DNA from: Spongospora subterranea f. sp. subterranea
Lineage: Eukaryota > Endomyxa: Phytomyxea > Phytomyxea > Plasmodiophorida
Direction of reading: 5' to 3'
Length of the DNA stretch: 64,000 nt
Assembly (NCBI GenBank): GCA_049724395.1
Contig: JAUGWO010000235.1
Span: forward strand, 1 to 64,000
Positions within the stretch are counted from its first letter, which is position 1; each line of letters begins with the position of its first letter. The notes under the pieces are model-generated. The model had not been told where the DNA came from, made no database searches, and was given only the letters and a program-made list of their open reading frames with translations. This document shows, piece after piece, positions 34,487 to 47,355 of this stretch. Position numbers and translations under genes: made by a program.

Positions 34487-36345
34487 TCAACCTCCATCGA
34501 AACAGGTCACCCCATTGCCACCAGTACTGAATGTTGACGAAATTCGACCGCCATCGCACACGTAGAAATTGGAACAACTGAATGGGCAAGTTAGGGACCA
34601 GCATCATAATTGAAAACCAAAGCACAAAAGACTCAACGTGTTTACAGAATGGACGAAAGTTGAGGTCAACCAGCTCACAGGATTTAGGAAAACAAAAATA
34701 GCGATAGTAAACAAAAGTTAATCAAAGACGCAGAAAGAGATGTGGGGACACGATTTGATCATGAAACAATAACATTAGTAAATTGGATTGAATCAGTTTT
34801 GTAGAGGTGTTGACAATCTGGTTGATAATTACCAATTGCCTGGATAGCATTTGACCGTTTGATCAGGGACGCTGGCACATGTTTTGGGTGGCGGTGTTGG
34901 TGGAGCAACCGTTGCCCCACATGCAATATTGGTACAGGCGCCAGTGTTCATCGAGATGAAAGTGTTCTTGGAGCAGACTGTTCTTGATGGTGATGCCAAG
35001 TTGCGGAAGGCGTATCCACCATTGCACAATGTGTAACTTGGACAGCTACGAGAATTATCGAGTCAACACATGGACAACAATGATATTGACGAGACGCAAA
35101 TAAGGGGTGTTAGCAGGTTGGCAATAGACGTACGTCCCAAACCAACAAAATACAATCAACACTTGATTTACCATTGTCCGTTGTCACAATAGATCCCATC
35201 TGGCGACGTTTTACAGTCGATAGAACCGGAAATAGGGGCGGGAGTCACTGGAGCGATTGTTGGCGCTGGTTTCGGTGTCAGGACCGGTGCCGGCTTCGGG
35301 GTTGGAGCTGCAGTCAACGGATTGGGTGTCGGTGCTGGGGCTGGTACTGCCCCAGACAATGTGGCCAATTTGGGACCGGTAAAGAAGAACGGCGACCCGG
35401 GATCGTAGGCATTGCGGTATTCGCCATTATAGGAATCCCTGGGAAGATTAGCGGGAACCGTAACCAGTGGCGATGGCAATTGACCAGGTGATGAACCTCC
35501 TTGGATTACAACGTCAACACATTGCGAGTAAAACTCGATAATGGGTCGATTGTGAAGGGCGTACCATTCCCAACGCATTACACAATGATCGCACTGTAAA
35601 ACAGCAAACAGATCAGGCACAGTTCTTTTCTGCCAAACTGGAACCGATTATCAGCAAATATGCAGACATTGGTGAACAACGCATATATGGTTAAGATTTA
35701 CAGAAAACGCAATAATTCAATGATATACTCGAAAATGTGGGATGTCTGGTTAGAGCAATGGCACAAAACCATCTCTCTCTCTGTGTGCATTACTTACATT
35801 TGGAAGATATGATGGAATCGTGACCTGTTGACGGGTGGAAACCAAGTCCTTGCAGTTGGCGAACTGTGCAATTTTGAACCATTTCATCTCGACCGGGTTA
35901 GCATACGTATCGTACGACAGATATATGAAACAGTCACCGGGATGGAGAGCTGAACAGACACAGATTGGACACAATTAGGGGTGTCGTCAACTTCAACCGT
36001 TCTCAAAGCAATAGCAAAAACATGAACTTAGATCGAACAAGATCCAAAATGATTTTATGATCAAGCAGGTTAGTCCAGATACAAGTACAAAATCGAATTA
36101 CCTGTTAATTCCCATTGAACCTCAATTGTGAATCCAGCTTTCATCGTCACTTGTGGGTCTAGTGGCCCAATGTTTCGACAGACGAACATGCTGTCGTAAC
36201 TAGCAGGAGCATTGGACACATACTCGGGTGTGCCAGTGCGTTGATCTCTTGTTGGAGGATAAGCCAGTCGTCCATGTCCGTTGACCAAATCGATATTGAT
36301 CACAAGACCTAATGTGATCAAAACAAGACCACAAAGGGACTTCAT
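34487..36345 (-). CDS. Secreted lytic polysaccharide monooxygenase with Cys-rich binding modules
   Basis: Five exons (36,345-36,102; 35,949-35,798; 35,593-35,172; 35,045-34,833; 34,577-34,487) join in consistent phases to exactly 373 codons plus stop. A 23-residue signal peptide ends just before HGRLAYPPTR, so the mature protein would start with His, as LPMO catalysis requires. The second copper-ligand candidate is His in LHPGDCFIYLSYD. The C-terminal core block CVMRWEWYALHN ... EFYSQCVDVVI fits the usual LPMO pattern ending in an axial aromatic residue. A Pro/Thr/Ala linker (PAPTPNPLTAAP-like) follows, then two related Cys modules (CDNGQCCPSYTLCNGG and CYPGNCCSNFYVCDGG), probably polysaccharide-binding. 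The likely role is oxidative cleavage of chitin or cellulose outside the cell. The substrate and AA family cannot be settled by eye. Confidence 0.88.
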
Positions 36346-37424
36346 AGCCGCAATTTGACGAGAAAATGGTTTTGAAATGGACCTCCTGCCCGTTATATTG
36401 TCATATGCGACCTCACACCATTTCCCCATCAGCCTCAGTAGCATCCAGTCGTGAACTACACACCGTTGGTCGTCCTGTGCCGGGCGGCCCTGGGGGATGA
36501 GGTGTAGTACTGGTGTAGCGCCATGGCGGGATGGGACCGTTGACCACGAACACACTACACAGGACGCCCATGGTTTAGCATTACAGATCCGGAAAAGGGG
36601 GGAGATGGCGCAACGGGGGGCTACTGGTCCCCCAGGTCAACAACACAAGGGATGAATCGGGGCGGCATCACATTTCACACTCTTCTGTATCAGCGACGAA
36701 AACCACGACCCGAGTGTCCTAGACTCATTACCGATCACTACATAGCGTTTGTTGGCCCCGTTCGATTGCCGCCTTGAGTAGGGCGATCTAGCGTCTTCTC
36801 ATAATTTGCGGAGTCATTATTGTCAATTGGGTTGATTCGGCAATAAACTCTTGCAACATAGTGTGGCTGAAAGCAGATTAAAAGATGTATTGTACCAATA
36901 TCGAAGTTTTCATTACTGAAATGTGGCTTCTGCCCAGCAATATGTAATTGAATGGAGTGGCCCAAACCTGCATTTATATCATACTTGGGTCAACAAAATA
37001 CCTATCCTTTGAGATGATCATATTACCCTTACACCTCAAATGATAACGGGGTTGGTCTGCCTTCAGAGCATCAACACCCTTCATGGATCACCAGTTCCTT
37101 CCTGCCCTGGCTTTCAGAATGAGCACCTTCTGATCAGTTATCTGTAGGCTGTGCGGTTCCCCTCCCACCAATCATTAAAGACATTGCTGTTTTTGGGGCT
37201 TTTCATTCAAGTGGATATTGAGCAGTAAGTAATTTGTCCTAAAATAGGCGACATTGCTATCTAAAACTAGACAATGCGGTTGAGTAATTGCTCAAGTCAA
37301 CTTTCCAATCCTCATCCAGTACCAATCCCCATTCTTTCCGACAATCACGTCAATCCTTCAAAAATCAACAAATTGACACATTATCGGCCAATCCTATTCA
37401 TGGCTCCTGTACTATGGTTACAGT
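36346..37424. other. Intergenic upstream of the LPMO gene
   Basis: The stretch holds the LPMO promoter side and the 3' flank of the CBM48 gene. A GC-rich patch near 36,470-36,620 differs in composition from its neighbours. I see no supported gene. Confidence 0.45.
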
Positions 37425-40289
37425 TTATGCAAATGTGGGATCGGCAACTAGGGCGAAAGGATCCTGTAGTTCTGTCTCAACATCGGTCTGAACCCGGAAC
37501 ATCATCGTATCAGTAAAGAATCTTGATAATTTACTGGCCAGTGGGATCTTCTCCCTATATCGGGCTTCTGCAATTCGCGCCAGCGCCTCCAGATATTCAG
37601 CGAATACAAGTTCGGTCAATGGATTATCCTCATCGTCCACGTCCTGACTGCCCATGAATATTCCTGCCATTGTCTTCATGGCGCGACCGTCAACCGCCAC
37701 CTTATGTTCCGACAGTAATAGTTTAAATTCAGCGAAATTCATTGTCGAACTGAAGAATAGAGAGTCAGAAAATTTTCCGGAAGGGGATTGTTCATGTTTT
37801 GCCCGAAATTGACCGAGTTTTCTTATCACAGCCAAGGCCAGTCAAATCATGGGTCAGACCACCGTATCTCCAATGTCAAATCACAACTGAATATTTGGTA
37901 TTTTCGTACAATACAGTTTGGAGATTTGGCACATCGTAGTCGTTATGGTGAGGTTGGCTGTGGTCATTGTACCTAGAGATCTTGCCCGATTACTGTACGC
38001 CTTGAACTGTCTTTTGAGATCGGTCGCTGCACGGAAGTAGACTTCTTGGACGGCGCGATCGGCAATCCGGGCCCGGATCGAATTGGTATCAGCTGGGCGC
38101 AATCCATATGGTTTGATGTGATAGGCGATCAACGTCTCCAACGCCGACGCTGGGGTGACATGAGGATATTTCGCCACTGCCAGGCGGCACAATCCCTCAA
38201 ACATTTCATAGCGTTGGAACTATAATCGTCGGCACAAGCGTCAGAACAGTGTCGAAAATAAACATAACCAGGTTTCGTTGATTTGTTGCGGTGAACGCCT
38301 TTGCGATGGGATTATCAATGTGAATCAACAGATCTAAAGTCGCATTATCTGATTGGACCCGACCAACAGTGATATAATGATATTGATTGATGAGTGGTAT
38401 GAAGTATTGGTGCAATTTAAGGCGATTGTAAAAACACATTTACAAACACACCGATCATGATCATTTCAATTACGAAAATTTGAGAACGTTCTGAGGAGGC
38501 GACCTGGTTATCGGGATTATTCGGATCGTTGGACGCGCCGAGGGATAAATCAGGGGAAGCCACATTGACATGATAGAACACCTCTGTAATCTACAAGTTG
38601 ACGATGAATCAGGGAAAGTGTTGACAAAAGATCGTGACCTCATTTAGCGACAGTTTTGGCGATGGAATCTTGCACTTCTGGCACAGATTCCAAAACTCGA
38701 TATTGCTCATACGAGTCATATCGTCATTGTTCTCACCCGAAGCTGAGTACATCTTATGCAGATCACAACATTGTTAGCAGGTTAGGTTAAAACTAGAAAA
38801 CGGGAAACAATAACCACGACCCATACAGGTGGAATAAAACACAACATATCATCACATTGTAATTGTGAATCTCAATGGGGAATAATGATCGAATGCGCAC
38901 GTTGTTAACCAATCACGATTACAATAGAGAACTGTCTGAATATACCTTGAATATTTGTGACAATAAATCGTTATGCTCCCAAAGCACTTCTTTCAGGGAG
39001 CGACGCATTTCAGTCGTGCCGGCCAGCTCCTTTGTGCACATTCTATTCCAGTCGTTGTTGAACTGCTTTCGCTTTTCAGCGTATGTCAGCTGCCGAACCT
39101 GATATTCCAGCAATCATTTTAGTTCATGGTCAGAATGAAAAGGCGGTTCCTTCAAACATAAATTGCCAGTTATTCACACCCAATCGCGATCAATTGTCCC
39201 ACCCAATTCCCCTCTCAATGTTTCGATCAATGTTCATATTGCAGAAAATGATCAAGTGCGGTAAACGACAATCAACGCCATCGGCCCGTTAGCGACATAT
39301 TGTAACGAGACAGACATGGGTAACAAAAACCAGCCATGTATCGTGGATGACTGACTTTAGCGAATTCTCCCAGGGCCAGTTCCCCAAACGTGATCAGGTC
39401 AATATCGGGACTGGATTGGGCTTTGAATCGGTGAATGGTGTCGTTATGTGGTCCAAGACCAGGAACACGAATCATGTTAAGACGTAGACCGTGATTGTCT
39501 GTCATGATCTGATGGGCGTCGGACACCACCTAAACTCATCAAATCAATCGGTAAATAATACCAGATCATATTCAACACACAAAACAGGGACAAGATAATC
39601 TGACGGTGACGAGCTCCGAAATACGACATTTGCTGGTCCTGTTGTCAAAAGTAGCAATGCTTACAATTCGCTGATCGATCATGAAGCGGAAGAGGACCGT
39701 ACTGGCCGGTGGCAACATCAGCTCAGCGTTAAATAAGTCTTTTGTGGACGAATTCAGTCAAGGGAATCGGGATATTCCAGTTGGTAAAATCGCCAAACAC
39801 GGAAACCTGTTTGGGTTTGAGAGTCGTGTCGATGGTGGACTGCACCAGAATCAATGACGACGACGTCTCGACCTCGATCGACTCCCCGTTCAGACCGCCC
39901 ACTGAACTCGAGCTGGCGCCATCCGGCAATTCGTCGTCAACCTCGTTGCCGATGGGGTCGTCGAACCGACGCAGGTCGACGACAAACAGAACCTTGACGT
40001 AGTCTTTGGGCTCAAACATGGCGAACCTCTCCCATAACGTTAGCTGAGACCAAAATAACGGTCAATTTCCCAAAACGGCTGTTCTCTCGTTTATTGGCAA
40101 TCAGGAACAGTGTCAATCGTTCTGAACAAACCAACTCTCTGACAAGCACAGCAGGGATAATACTGAACAATTGATCGTTAACGGCTGAGGAAATTGATGT
40201 GAATTGAGCAATGGGATGATACTGTGGTCCGATCTTGGTGAAATAATGGTGAGAATTTGGGATACCTGGTTTGGCGAAATCAGGGACAT
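37425..40289 (-). CDS. CBM48 (glycogen-binding) domain protein, eight exons
   Basis: Eight exons (40,289-40,266; 40,043-39,665; 39,529-39,356; 39,098-38,946; 38,752-38,639; 38,590-38,444; 38,219-37,999; 37,749-37,425) join in consistent phases to about 511 residues. The model assumes one extra A in the homopolymer at 39,740-39,743, probably an assembly error. Around residues 95-160 the protein reads VSVFGDFTNWNIPIPLTE ... FRFMIDQRIVVSDAHQ, the pattern of a CBM48/AMPK-beta glycogen-binding module. The rest is helical and charged (FQRYEMFEGLCRLAVAKYP; FAEYLEALARIAEARY) and resembles large conserved proteins of flagellated protists. I cannot name the family. The start at 40,289 was chosen because MSLISPNQ splices in phase to LTLWERF. 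Some donor sites are weak, so exon edges may shift by a few codons. Confidence 0.75.
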
Positions 40290-41636
40290 ATCGCAAATAG
40301 AGAGATGACATGATGGAGACACAGGATCTGGCCATGAATGACCTGTTACTGAATCATGTGGCCAACATGGCGTCTTGTTATTATCCACCAAATTCGTGGG
40401 CGATACCGACTCTGAATGAAGACCGAAATGCCTGGCATATCCTAATATCGATCAGAATTAATTCACACCAACACTGTCAACATTATTTTGACAGGATTTA
40501 ATGAGAAATCACTCTGCCATGCGAAACTGTGAAACAATTTGCGATTAACGACATTGAAGAAATCAGAATCGGCCACGACAATGACACGGTTTGACGTTTT
40601 GCGAATCTACATCGACGAAGTATATTCTAATGGTGAGGAAACTGAAATTGTCAATGATTGCGAATGTTGTGCTCTGTCCTTTTTTTTTGTGTATATCTTA
40701 CGAATTTTGGCCTGATTGGCCAGCCATAGGAAACGGTTATTATCGCCCGATTCTATGTCGAATTGCAGGCCAGATACTGACATCTTCACTCTCATGGCGT
40801 TAGGTGGCGATGATGATATTCAACGGAAATCAGGTAGAGCACGATTATAGGGGATGAAAAGGACACGCGACTCAATTATTTCGAATATCTATTTTAAACA
40901 CACAGTTGTTGTGGGGATTGACCGGAATGGCAATGAACAAGTCGGGTCACCCATGGTGTCTTCATCTTGAGTCGACCGCCATATGATTGGAATAAACCTT
41001 TATTGACTCAATATCAATCGTCTTCTCACTGGATTATATCAACTCGCCATTATCCACCAATGTGCCATATTTAACAACGATCTTGGTCAGTTATCGAGTT
41101 GAGAATAGGGTCCTTTAGCTTGAGATCCAGGGAAAAATGTTCATGATTGTGATTTCACTCGTGGGGAATGGGCGATGGATCTGTTATATTCCACAGACAA
41201 CTTCATTCTCAATTGTGGAATGAAACCGATATCAGACTGGGCATTGTCCAATAACATATGGTCAGAACCTACCAGGATCAATGGTGATAGTCCCTAATGT
41301 TCATGACGACACCAAAACAACACAAAAACACAGGAGACCGATTATACTATATGAGTAGAATTCAAATTTCTGAACAATTTTCACAATCGTCCTCTTATTC
41401 AACCAGAGAGAGAAGCCTCATGAGATATATGAGCTCGATTGGCGACATGCGAAACTGGCCAATCTGCCCCTTTGCCAAATACGAACGTGGTCCTCAATAC
41501 AAACATCGGATAAAATTTCAAGATAACACGTCAAAGCAGAACAAGGTGATTCGAACACAATGGAGACAAAATTTTAGCATAAACAAAAATGTCACAAAAC
41601 TAGACGAAAAATCAACGAAAGAGCAGCGATTGTAGG
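40290..41636. other. Upstream region of the CBM48 gene, no gene assigned
   Basis: A minus-strand frame with a GTAAGA donor (MRVKMSVSGLQFDIESGD, 40,795 to about 40,690) could be an exon of another gene, but no in-phase partner exon was found. The plus-strand ORF at 41,297-41,635 is charged low-complexity sequence without a domain. I see no supported gene. Confidence 0.35.
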
Positions 41637-41639
41637 AGA

Positions 41640-43016
41640 AACATTTATCAAACAGGAGAGATCAAGGGAACGAGTGACTCAAGACGAACGAGAGATGTGA
41701 TAGCGAGAGAGAGAGAGATCAAGGGATCGAGTGACTCAAGACGAACGAGAGATGTGATAGCGAGAGAGAGAGATCAAGGGATCGAGTGACTCAAGACGAA
41801 CGAGAGATGTGATAGCGAGAGAGAGAGAGATCAAGGGATCGAGTGACTCAAGACGAACGAGAGATGTGATAGCGAGAGAGAGAGAGATCAAGGGATCGAG
41901 TGACTCAAGACGAGCGAGAGATGTGATAGCGAGAGAGAGAGAGACTCAAGGGATCGAGTGACTCAAGACGAACGAGAGATGTGATAGCGAGAGAGAGAGA
42001 GATCAAGGGATCGAGTGACTCAAGACGAACGAGAGATGTGATAGCGAGAGAGAGAGAGATCAAGGGATAGCGAGAGAGAGAGATCAAGGGATGATCAAGA
42101 CGAACGAGAGATGTGATAGCGAGAGAGAGATCAAGGGATCGAGATCAAGACGAACGAGAGACATCGACTCGAGAGATGTGATAGCGAGAGAGAGAGAGAT
42201 CAAGGGATGAGTGACTCAAGACGAACGAGAGATGTGATAGCGAGAGAGAGAGAGATCAAGGGATCGAGTGACTCAAGACAAGAGATTGATAGCGAGAGAG
42301 AGAGAGCAAGGGATCGAAACAAGACGAACGAGAGATGTGATAGCGAGAGAGAGAGAGATCAAGGGATCGAGTGACTCAAGACGAACGAGAGATGATAACG
42401 GAGAGAGATCAGGGATCGAGTTGTAGAGAGATGTGATAGCGAGAGAGAGAGATCAAGGGATCAAGACGATCGAGATGTGACTCAATCAAGGGATCGAGAC
42501 TCAAGACGAACGAAGAGATGTGATAGCGAGAGAGAGAGAGATCAAGGGATCGAGTGACTCAAGACGAACGAGAGATGTGATAGCGAGAGAGAGAGAGATC
42601 AAGGGATCGAGTGACTCAAGACGAACGAGAGATGTGATAGCGAGAGAGAGAGAGATCAAGGGATCGAGTGACTCAAGACGAGCGAGAGATGTGATAGCGA
42701 GAGAGAGAGAGATCAAGGTGATCAAGACGAACGAGAGATGTGACAAGACGAACGAGAGATGTGATAGATAGCGTGAGAGACGAGCGAGAGATGATAAGGA
42801 GAGATCAAGGGATCGAGTGACTCAAGACGAACGAGAGATGTGATAGCGAGAGAGAGAGATCAAGGGATCGAGTGACTCAAGACGAGCGAGAGATGTGATA
42901 GCGAGAGAGAGAGAGATCAAGGGATCGAGGATAGCGAGAGAGAGAGAGATTACTCAAGGGATCGACTCAAGACGAGCGAGAGATGTGATAGCGAGAGAGA
43001 GAGAGATCAAGGGATT
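41640..43016. repeat. 57-bp minisatellite with TGACTCA and (GA)n in nearly every unit
   Basis: About 24 head-to-tail units of roughly 55-57 bp, each containing gatcaagggatcgagtgact, then caagacgaacgagagatgtg and a (GA)n run of variable length. Intact units alternate with truncated ones, especially at 42,060-42,520 and 42,715-42,960. Because 57 is a multiple of 3, both strands have spurious open frames (for example 42,501-42,771). The array abuts the 3' end of the ankyrin gene. Confidence 0.95.
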
Positions 43017-43037
43017 TGATAAGGACGGCGACAGTTG

Positions 43038-44799
43038 TTAGGTGATTACTAGGGCCGTTCGATGATTGGCATCAACAGCATTAATATCTGCCCCATATTG
43101 CAGCAAAAAATGACCCAATATTGACACTGAACAAAGGATCATGGTCCACAGATTGGATCACGAGGAGACTCACTTCCATCCTTTGGTTATCGCCCACAAT
43201 AACGCGCTACGATCATTATTGTCACGAGCGTTGACGTGCAAAGTTTCATACGGATCCAATAAATAAAAGTTCGTCATCTTGCCCTTTCACGCCTGTTCCC
43301 AGTCCACCCCGTGTTTCAATACCATTTCTACCCAGTCGATCCTGATTACGGTTAGACACAGACAGGAAGGAAATGAACAGAAAAACAAACAGCGGTTGAC
43401 TACAGAAACTAATGTTTGATGAATTACTGATAGATAAACGATTCAACACAGAAAAACACCGAAAAAAAAAAGAACTAATCAATGTGGGAACTCCAAACAC
43501 GACCTGCTGAAACCCAGAACAAAATGTGACAAAACTGATTGATGAACAAATAGAGGAAGTAAAGACAGCAAGTCGAAAACAATTAAAGAGCACCCAATGA
43601 TGTGAACATGAACTGGTTCATAACACAATAATCACCTGCCTTTCAACGACAACTGCATCAGCGCCGTACTTCCAACGTTGCTGATCGCATTGATTTCTGC
43701 CCCATTTCGCAGCAAAAGTACAACAATCTCCACACTGAACAGACACAGGTCAACAGAATGGATTGAGGGCGGAGACTTACACGAATTTGGGTATTGCCAG
43801 TATTAATGCAGTGTTTTCATCAGCGTCACCAGCGTTGACGTTCACCCCATTATTTCACATGCATTTTGACCCAAACAACCCGATTCCAGTTAAACACAGA
43901 TAGGGAACAAAGCAACAACATTGCGAAAAAAGGCGGATGGGATGCAGAAAACTGTGGAAAATAACAGCTTTGACCATGTGATGAGAACACAATTCTGTGA
44001 GTTAAAAGTGTAAATCAAAGAAGATTGAATGACTTGATTAAGGCTGAACTTGGCAATAAAAATAGGTTGAAGTTGCTGGAGGGAAATTTGCGAAGACAAC
44101 TATGTGGAGACTCCAATGATCAAGTTTCAATTGTTTTGTCAACTGTGGTCCATATCATAATAATATCGTATGTAGTTCATACCTGCTATTGAACAACGAC
44201 TTGATCATGGCCGTGTTCCCATTGTTATCGGCAGCATTGGACATCTGCCCCATTCTGCAGCAATAGTCCCAATCTTCACACTGAACAAGCTCAGCGTCTG
44301 CAAAATGGATTGAGACCCGAGACTTAACATGAATTTGTGATGTATTGCCAAAATCAAAGCGCTTCCACCATTGCGGTCACGAACGTTGACGACCGCCCCG
44401 TGATTCACAAGTATTTCGACCCAATCATCCCTGATCACAGTTAAACAGCGATAGAAAAAAGGAAGGACGTTCTACAAACAGGAGGCTTCGGTAAACGCGT
44501 TTAATATCTTCTCCAATATACTTCAAACATTTTCGGAGATGATGTTCCATCTCAGCACGCAATCGCTGATTGTATTCTTTCACATGATCGCGTTCGTGCC
44601 CATGGAAGTATAGTCCCTTTTTACGCTGAACAGGACTGAACATCAAAACAGACAGCCATCTACTTGACTGGCGTTCGGATATCTCTGTCGGAATTCGCAA
44701 ACCAATGTCGAGATAGGCAATGATCCTGAGGTACTTCATGAACGATAGAGCGCTGAGAGAGTCAGGCTTCTGCGAACGAAGCCACGTAAGACACTTCAT
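43038..44799 (-). CDS. Ankyrin-repeat protein gene built from repeated exon pairs
   Basis: The first exon (44,799 to about 44,465) encodes a basic, helical N-terminal region (MKCLTWLRSQKPDS ... RAEMEHHLRKCLKYIGED) of no known family. Downstream, two kinds of short exon alternate, each carrying one ankyrin repeat. One type reads DDWVEILVNHGAVVNVRDRNGGSALILAIHH (near 44,340-44,430; related at 43,795-43,895 and 43,145-43,330). The other reads VEIVVLLLRNGAEINAISNVGSTAL (near 43,625-43,735; related at 44,190-44,280 and 43,038-43,126). The terminal exon, 43,126-43,038, ends ADINAVDANHRTALVIT plus stop. The exon pair thus occurs three times at about 550-600-bp spacing. Some pairs do not read through in one frame, so the gene may be partly decayed or misassembled. 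Ankyrin repeats mediate protein-protein contacts, and the partner is unknown. Confidence 0.65.
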
Positions 44800-47355
44800 G
44801 CGAACATTGGTTTCGAAGTTGAAAGCAGAGAAGCCACATCATCAGTGAGATGCAGAAGATATACAATGCATTCGTACCCGCGATACGATATGACCAACGA
44901 GCCGCCGGCTTCTTCAAATATGATGAAAAGTTCGGTTTTGAAGCTTTTGTTGCAGATTTATCCTGGTGTAGAAACGACGGGAGAAGGGCGGCAACGGCAT
45001 GAGAAAGAGGTGAAGACGCTTTTTCAAATGTGATCTTTCGTATTTCTTTAGGTGGAGTTTGAAGGATGACAGAATTTGTCCATGACCTATTTTGGTCTCA
45101 ATATTTGCCGAATTGTTTTGCAAGTTGATCAATTCATTGCTTCGCCCAATTGCTTTTGATTTGTCGATGTCACAGGTGTCCCCGTTTTGGAGGACATGAC
45201 ATGGATTTAGTGTATTTGATTTTGATTGTGTCGGGATGATATCGCTAGTAGTCGAGCAAAGTCTGCCACAACTGCATATTCTCTTCGAGGTTTGATAGGT
45301 AATGATTGGAATTAACTTACCGATGATAACGAGTGTGTCATTATATAAATCGTTCGTTTTTTTAATTTCTTATCGCAGAGTAATTTGCCACTTCACATTT
45401 GGTATTTTGTATCGAATAGAGGCAGCAGCGCCCCCTTTCTGTCCATTCGTATAACCGCCATTAGTCCAGAGTTCAACGTCCAGGTCACGTGGAAGAAGTG
45501 TATTTTGTTCAAACTTTGCAATTGCCTCCTCTCGATTGGATTTGTGAAAAGTTAATGTATAAAGAGCCACGAGAATGTTCGCTGCAATATCAACATTTGC
45601 AATCAATGGTGTTGTACCCTTTGGGGACTCTCTCTCTGAGAGCTTTCCAAGCAGGGCCTGAAGACATCAAACAAGAAATCGCCATGACCCACGTTGGCCC
45701 TACGATCAACAACGGGCATTGACTGTTCAAGAGCAAATGGTTGCGTCTGAATGCAAATGGAGCTGAGATGACAATCATTGCAATGTCGCTGCCGAATTCA
45801 AAACTAGTGAAGTTGAAAGGTATTTAAAAAAGCTGATACAGCGCTCAAAGGCGATTTAAAAAGTAGATTATGTCACAGAAATCGATAAATGTCCACAATT
45901 TCATCAAAAAAAGCTGTTCAGTGTCGTTTTCATGTCTAAGGATGATGGTCCAGGTCATCGAGCAGCTGAAGACATGAACTCTAATCACGAATTGGCTGCA
46001 ATGGGAGCAGGGGCGACACTGGCCAAACTGCTGGACAGGAGTGGAATATTTTCACATTTCCTGGAGAGAACAGGTTCGGGGACCAACTGATCGCAATGAA
46101 AGGGAGAGGAGAAACAACAACGAGCGAGGGAAGAACGGATCACATATTGAGGGTGTAGAATACGTGTTGACCGTTCATGGCCAGATATTATTTGGCTCGC
46201 TAGACAACGATCATGGACCAACGGTCCCATCGGGATCAGGGACATATTTGGTAAACCGCCCGGCAGGGGATATTAAGATAACTTGATGAGATTTCAAAAC
46301 TGAGGTGGACATTCATATGGAGCTAATTTTGAACAGGCTTCAATGAACGTTGGTCAAAATCACGACAGTAGAGGGTTCCCGTCTTCAAGTTAACGTGCCC
46401 ATAACCCTTAATCGCCAAACGCGGTCAACGAACAAACCTTTTTGTGTTTGCGTTCAATACGTGTTAAGTCTGTAGTTCCCATATCTACTCTAGGACCAAT
46501 TCCGACGATCGCTCGTTATCCTGCACAAATTCATTGGTGGGGATAAGGAGCTTCGCTATACGTTGGTGATGTGTCATCACCGACTCAATGATTGTGTGAG
46601 ATTGATATTAACCGACTCATTAAATCCCCAAACACCATCGGGACACTGGGGAAATTCTTTTATGGAACATGATTGAGCCAGTTATGTCGCTTCAACACAA
46701 ACTAGCTGATTTTTGTGTTATCGATGTTGTCTGATCCTCATCAACGAACAAGAAACACTTTGCGTTTTTGCACTCGAAAACCACTGCTCTAGAACTATGT
46801 GTTTTCATTTGACGTTGGAATTCGTGATCGTTTCAATGGCCCTGGGAGGACCTCGCCAGATCACCCAATTCTTCGTTTGAGACACGAAATTTACCAGAAT
46901 GAACCAATGAGACCTGGCGATACAAGTTTGTGGAATTCGGAGCGTATTTCAGCGACATTTTGGAGATAATACCTGAGGAAGGTTGACATTTGATGGCGGC
47001 GGAGGTTGGGTGACAAAATGGCATCTAATGGAGATGACGGTCCAAATTCATGAAATAGTGTCACGGTCGGCCATGTCATTTTATTTGAATGATCCCTTGA
47101 CCGTTGCCCTTCAGGTAATCTATGGCAATAGACTCCCTCGACCGTTATCGTCAATTTTGAACCTTAGTTTCTATTGTGATTATTGGCTGAACATATAACA
47201 TATCACAATCCGTATTTCATCACTCATTATCAGTATTTCAACAAATCAGTTCTGTCCCAAGTCCACAAGTCGATTTATCGTGATGCGTTTTCCAATTGTA
47301 TTCAGTAATTTGGTTTGTGTCAACATTGTACGGGCATTGGAGGGTCAACCAATAT
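44800..47355. other. Long stretch without an assigned gene
   Basis: Small coding-looking pieces exist, but none forms a gene. One is minus 45,606-45,370 (ending ELWTNGGYTNGQKGGAAASI, then a terminal stop). Another is plus 45,975-46,050 (HELAAMGAGATLAKLLDRSG). A third is plus 46,130-46,286 (HIEGVEYVLTVHGQILFGSL, ending DIKIT). They look like scattered remnants of one or two old genes or elements. I recognise no family. Confidence 0.35.

Noticed and set aside
41297-41635. 112-codon plus-strand ORF
   Set aside because: Its composition is charged and low-complexity, with no domain, no splice partner and no homologous copy in the window.
42501-42771. Open frames on both strands in the 57-bp minisatellite
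   Set aside because: The unit length is a multiple of three, so frames stay open by arithmetic. The peptide is a simple 19-residue repeat and both strands are equally open.
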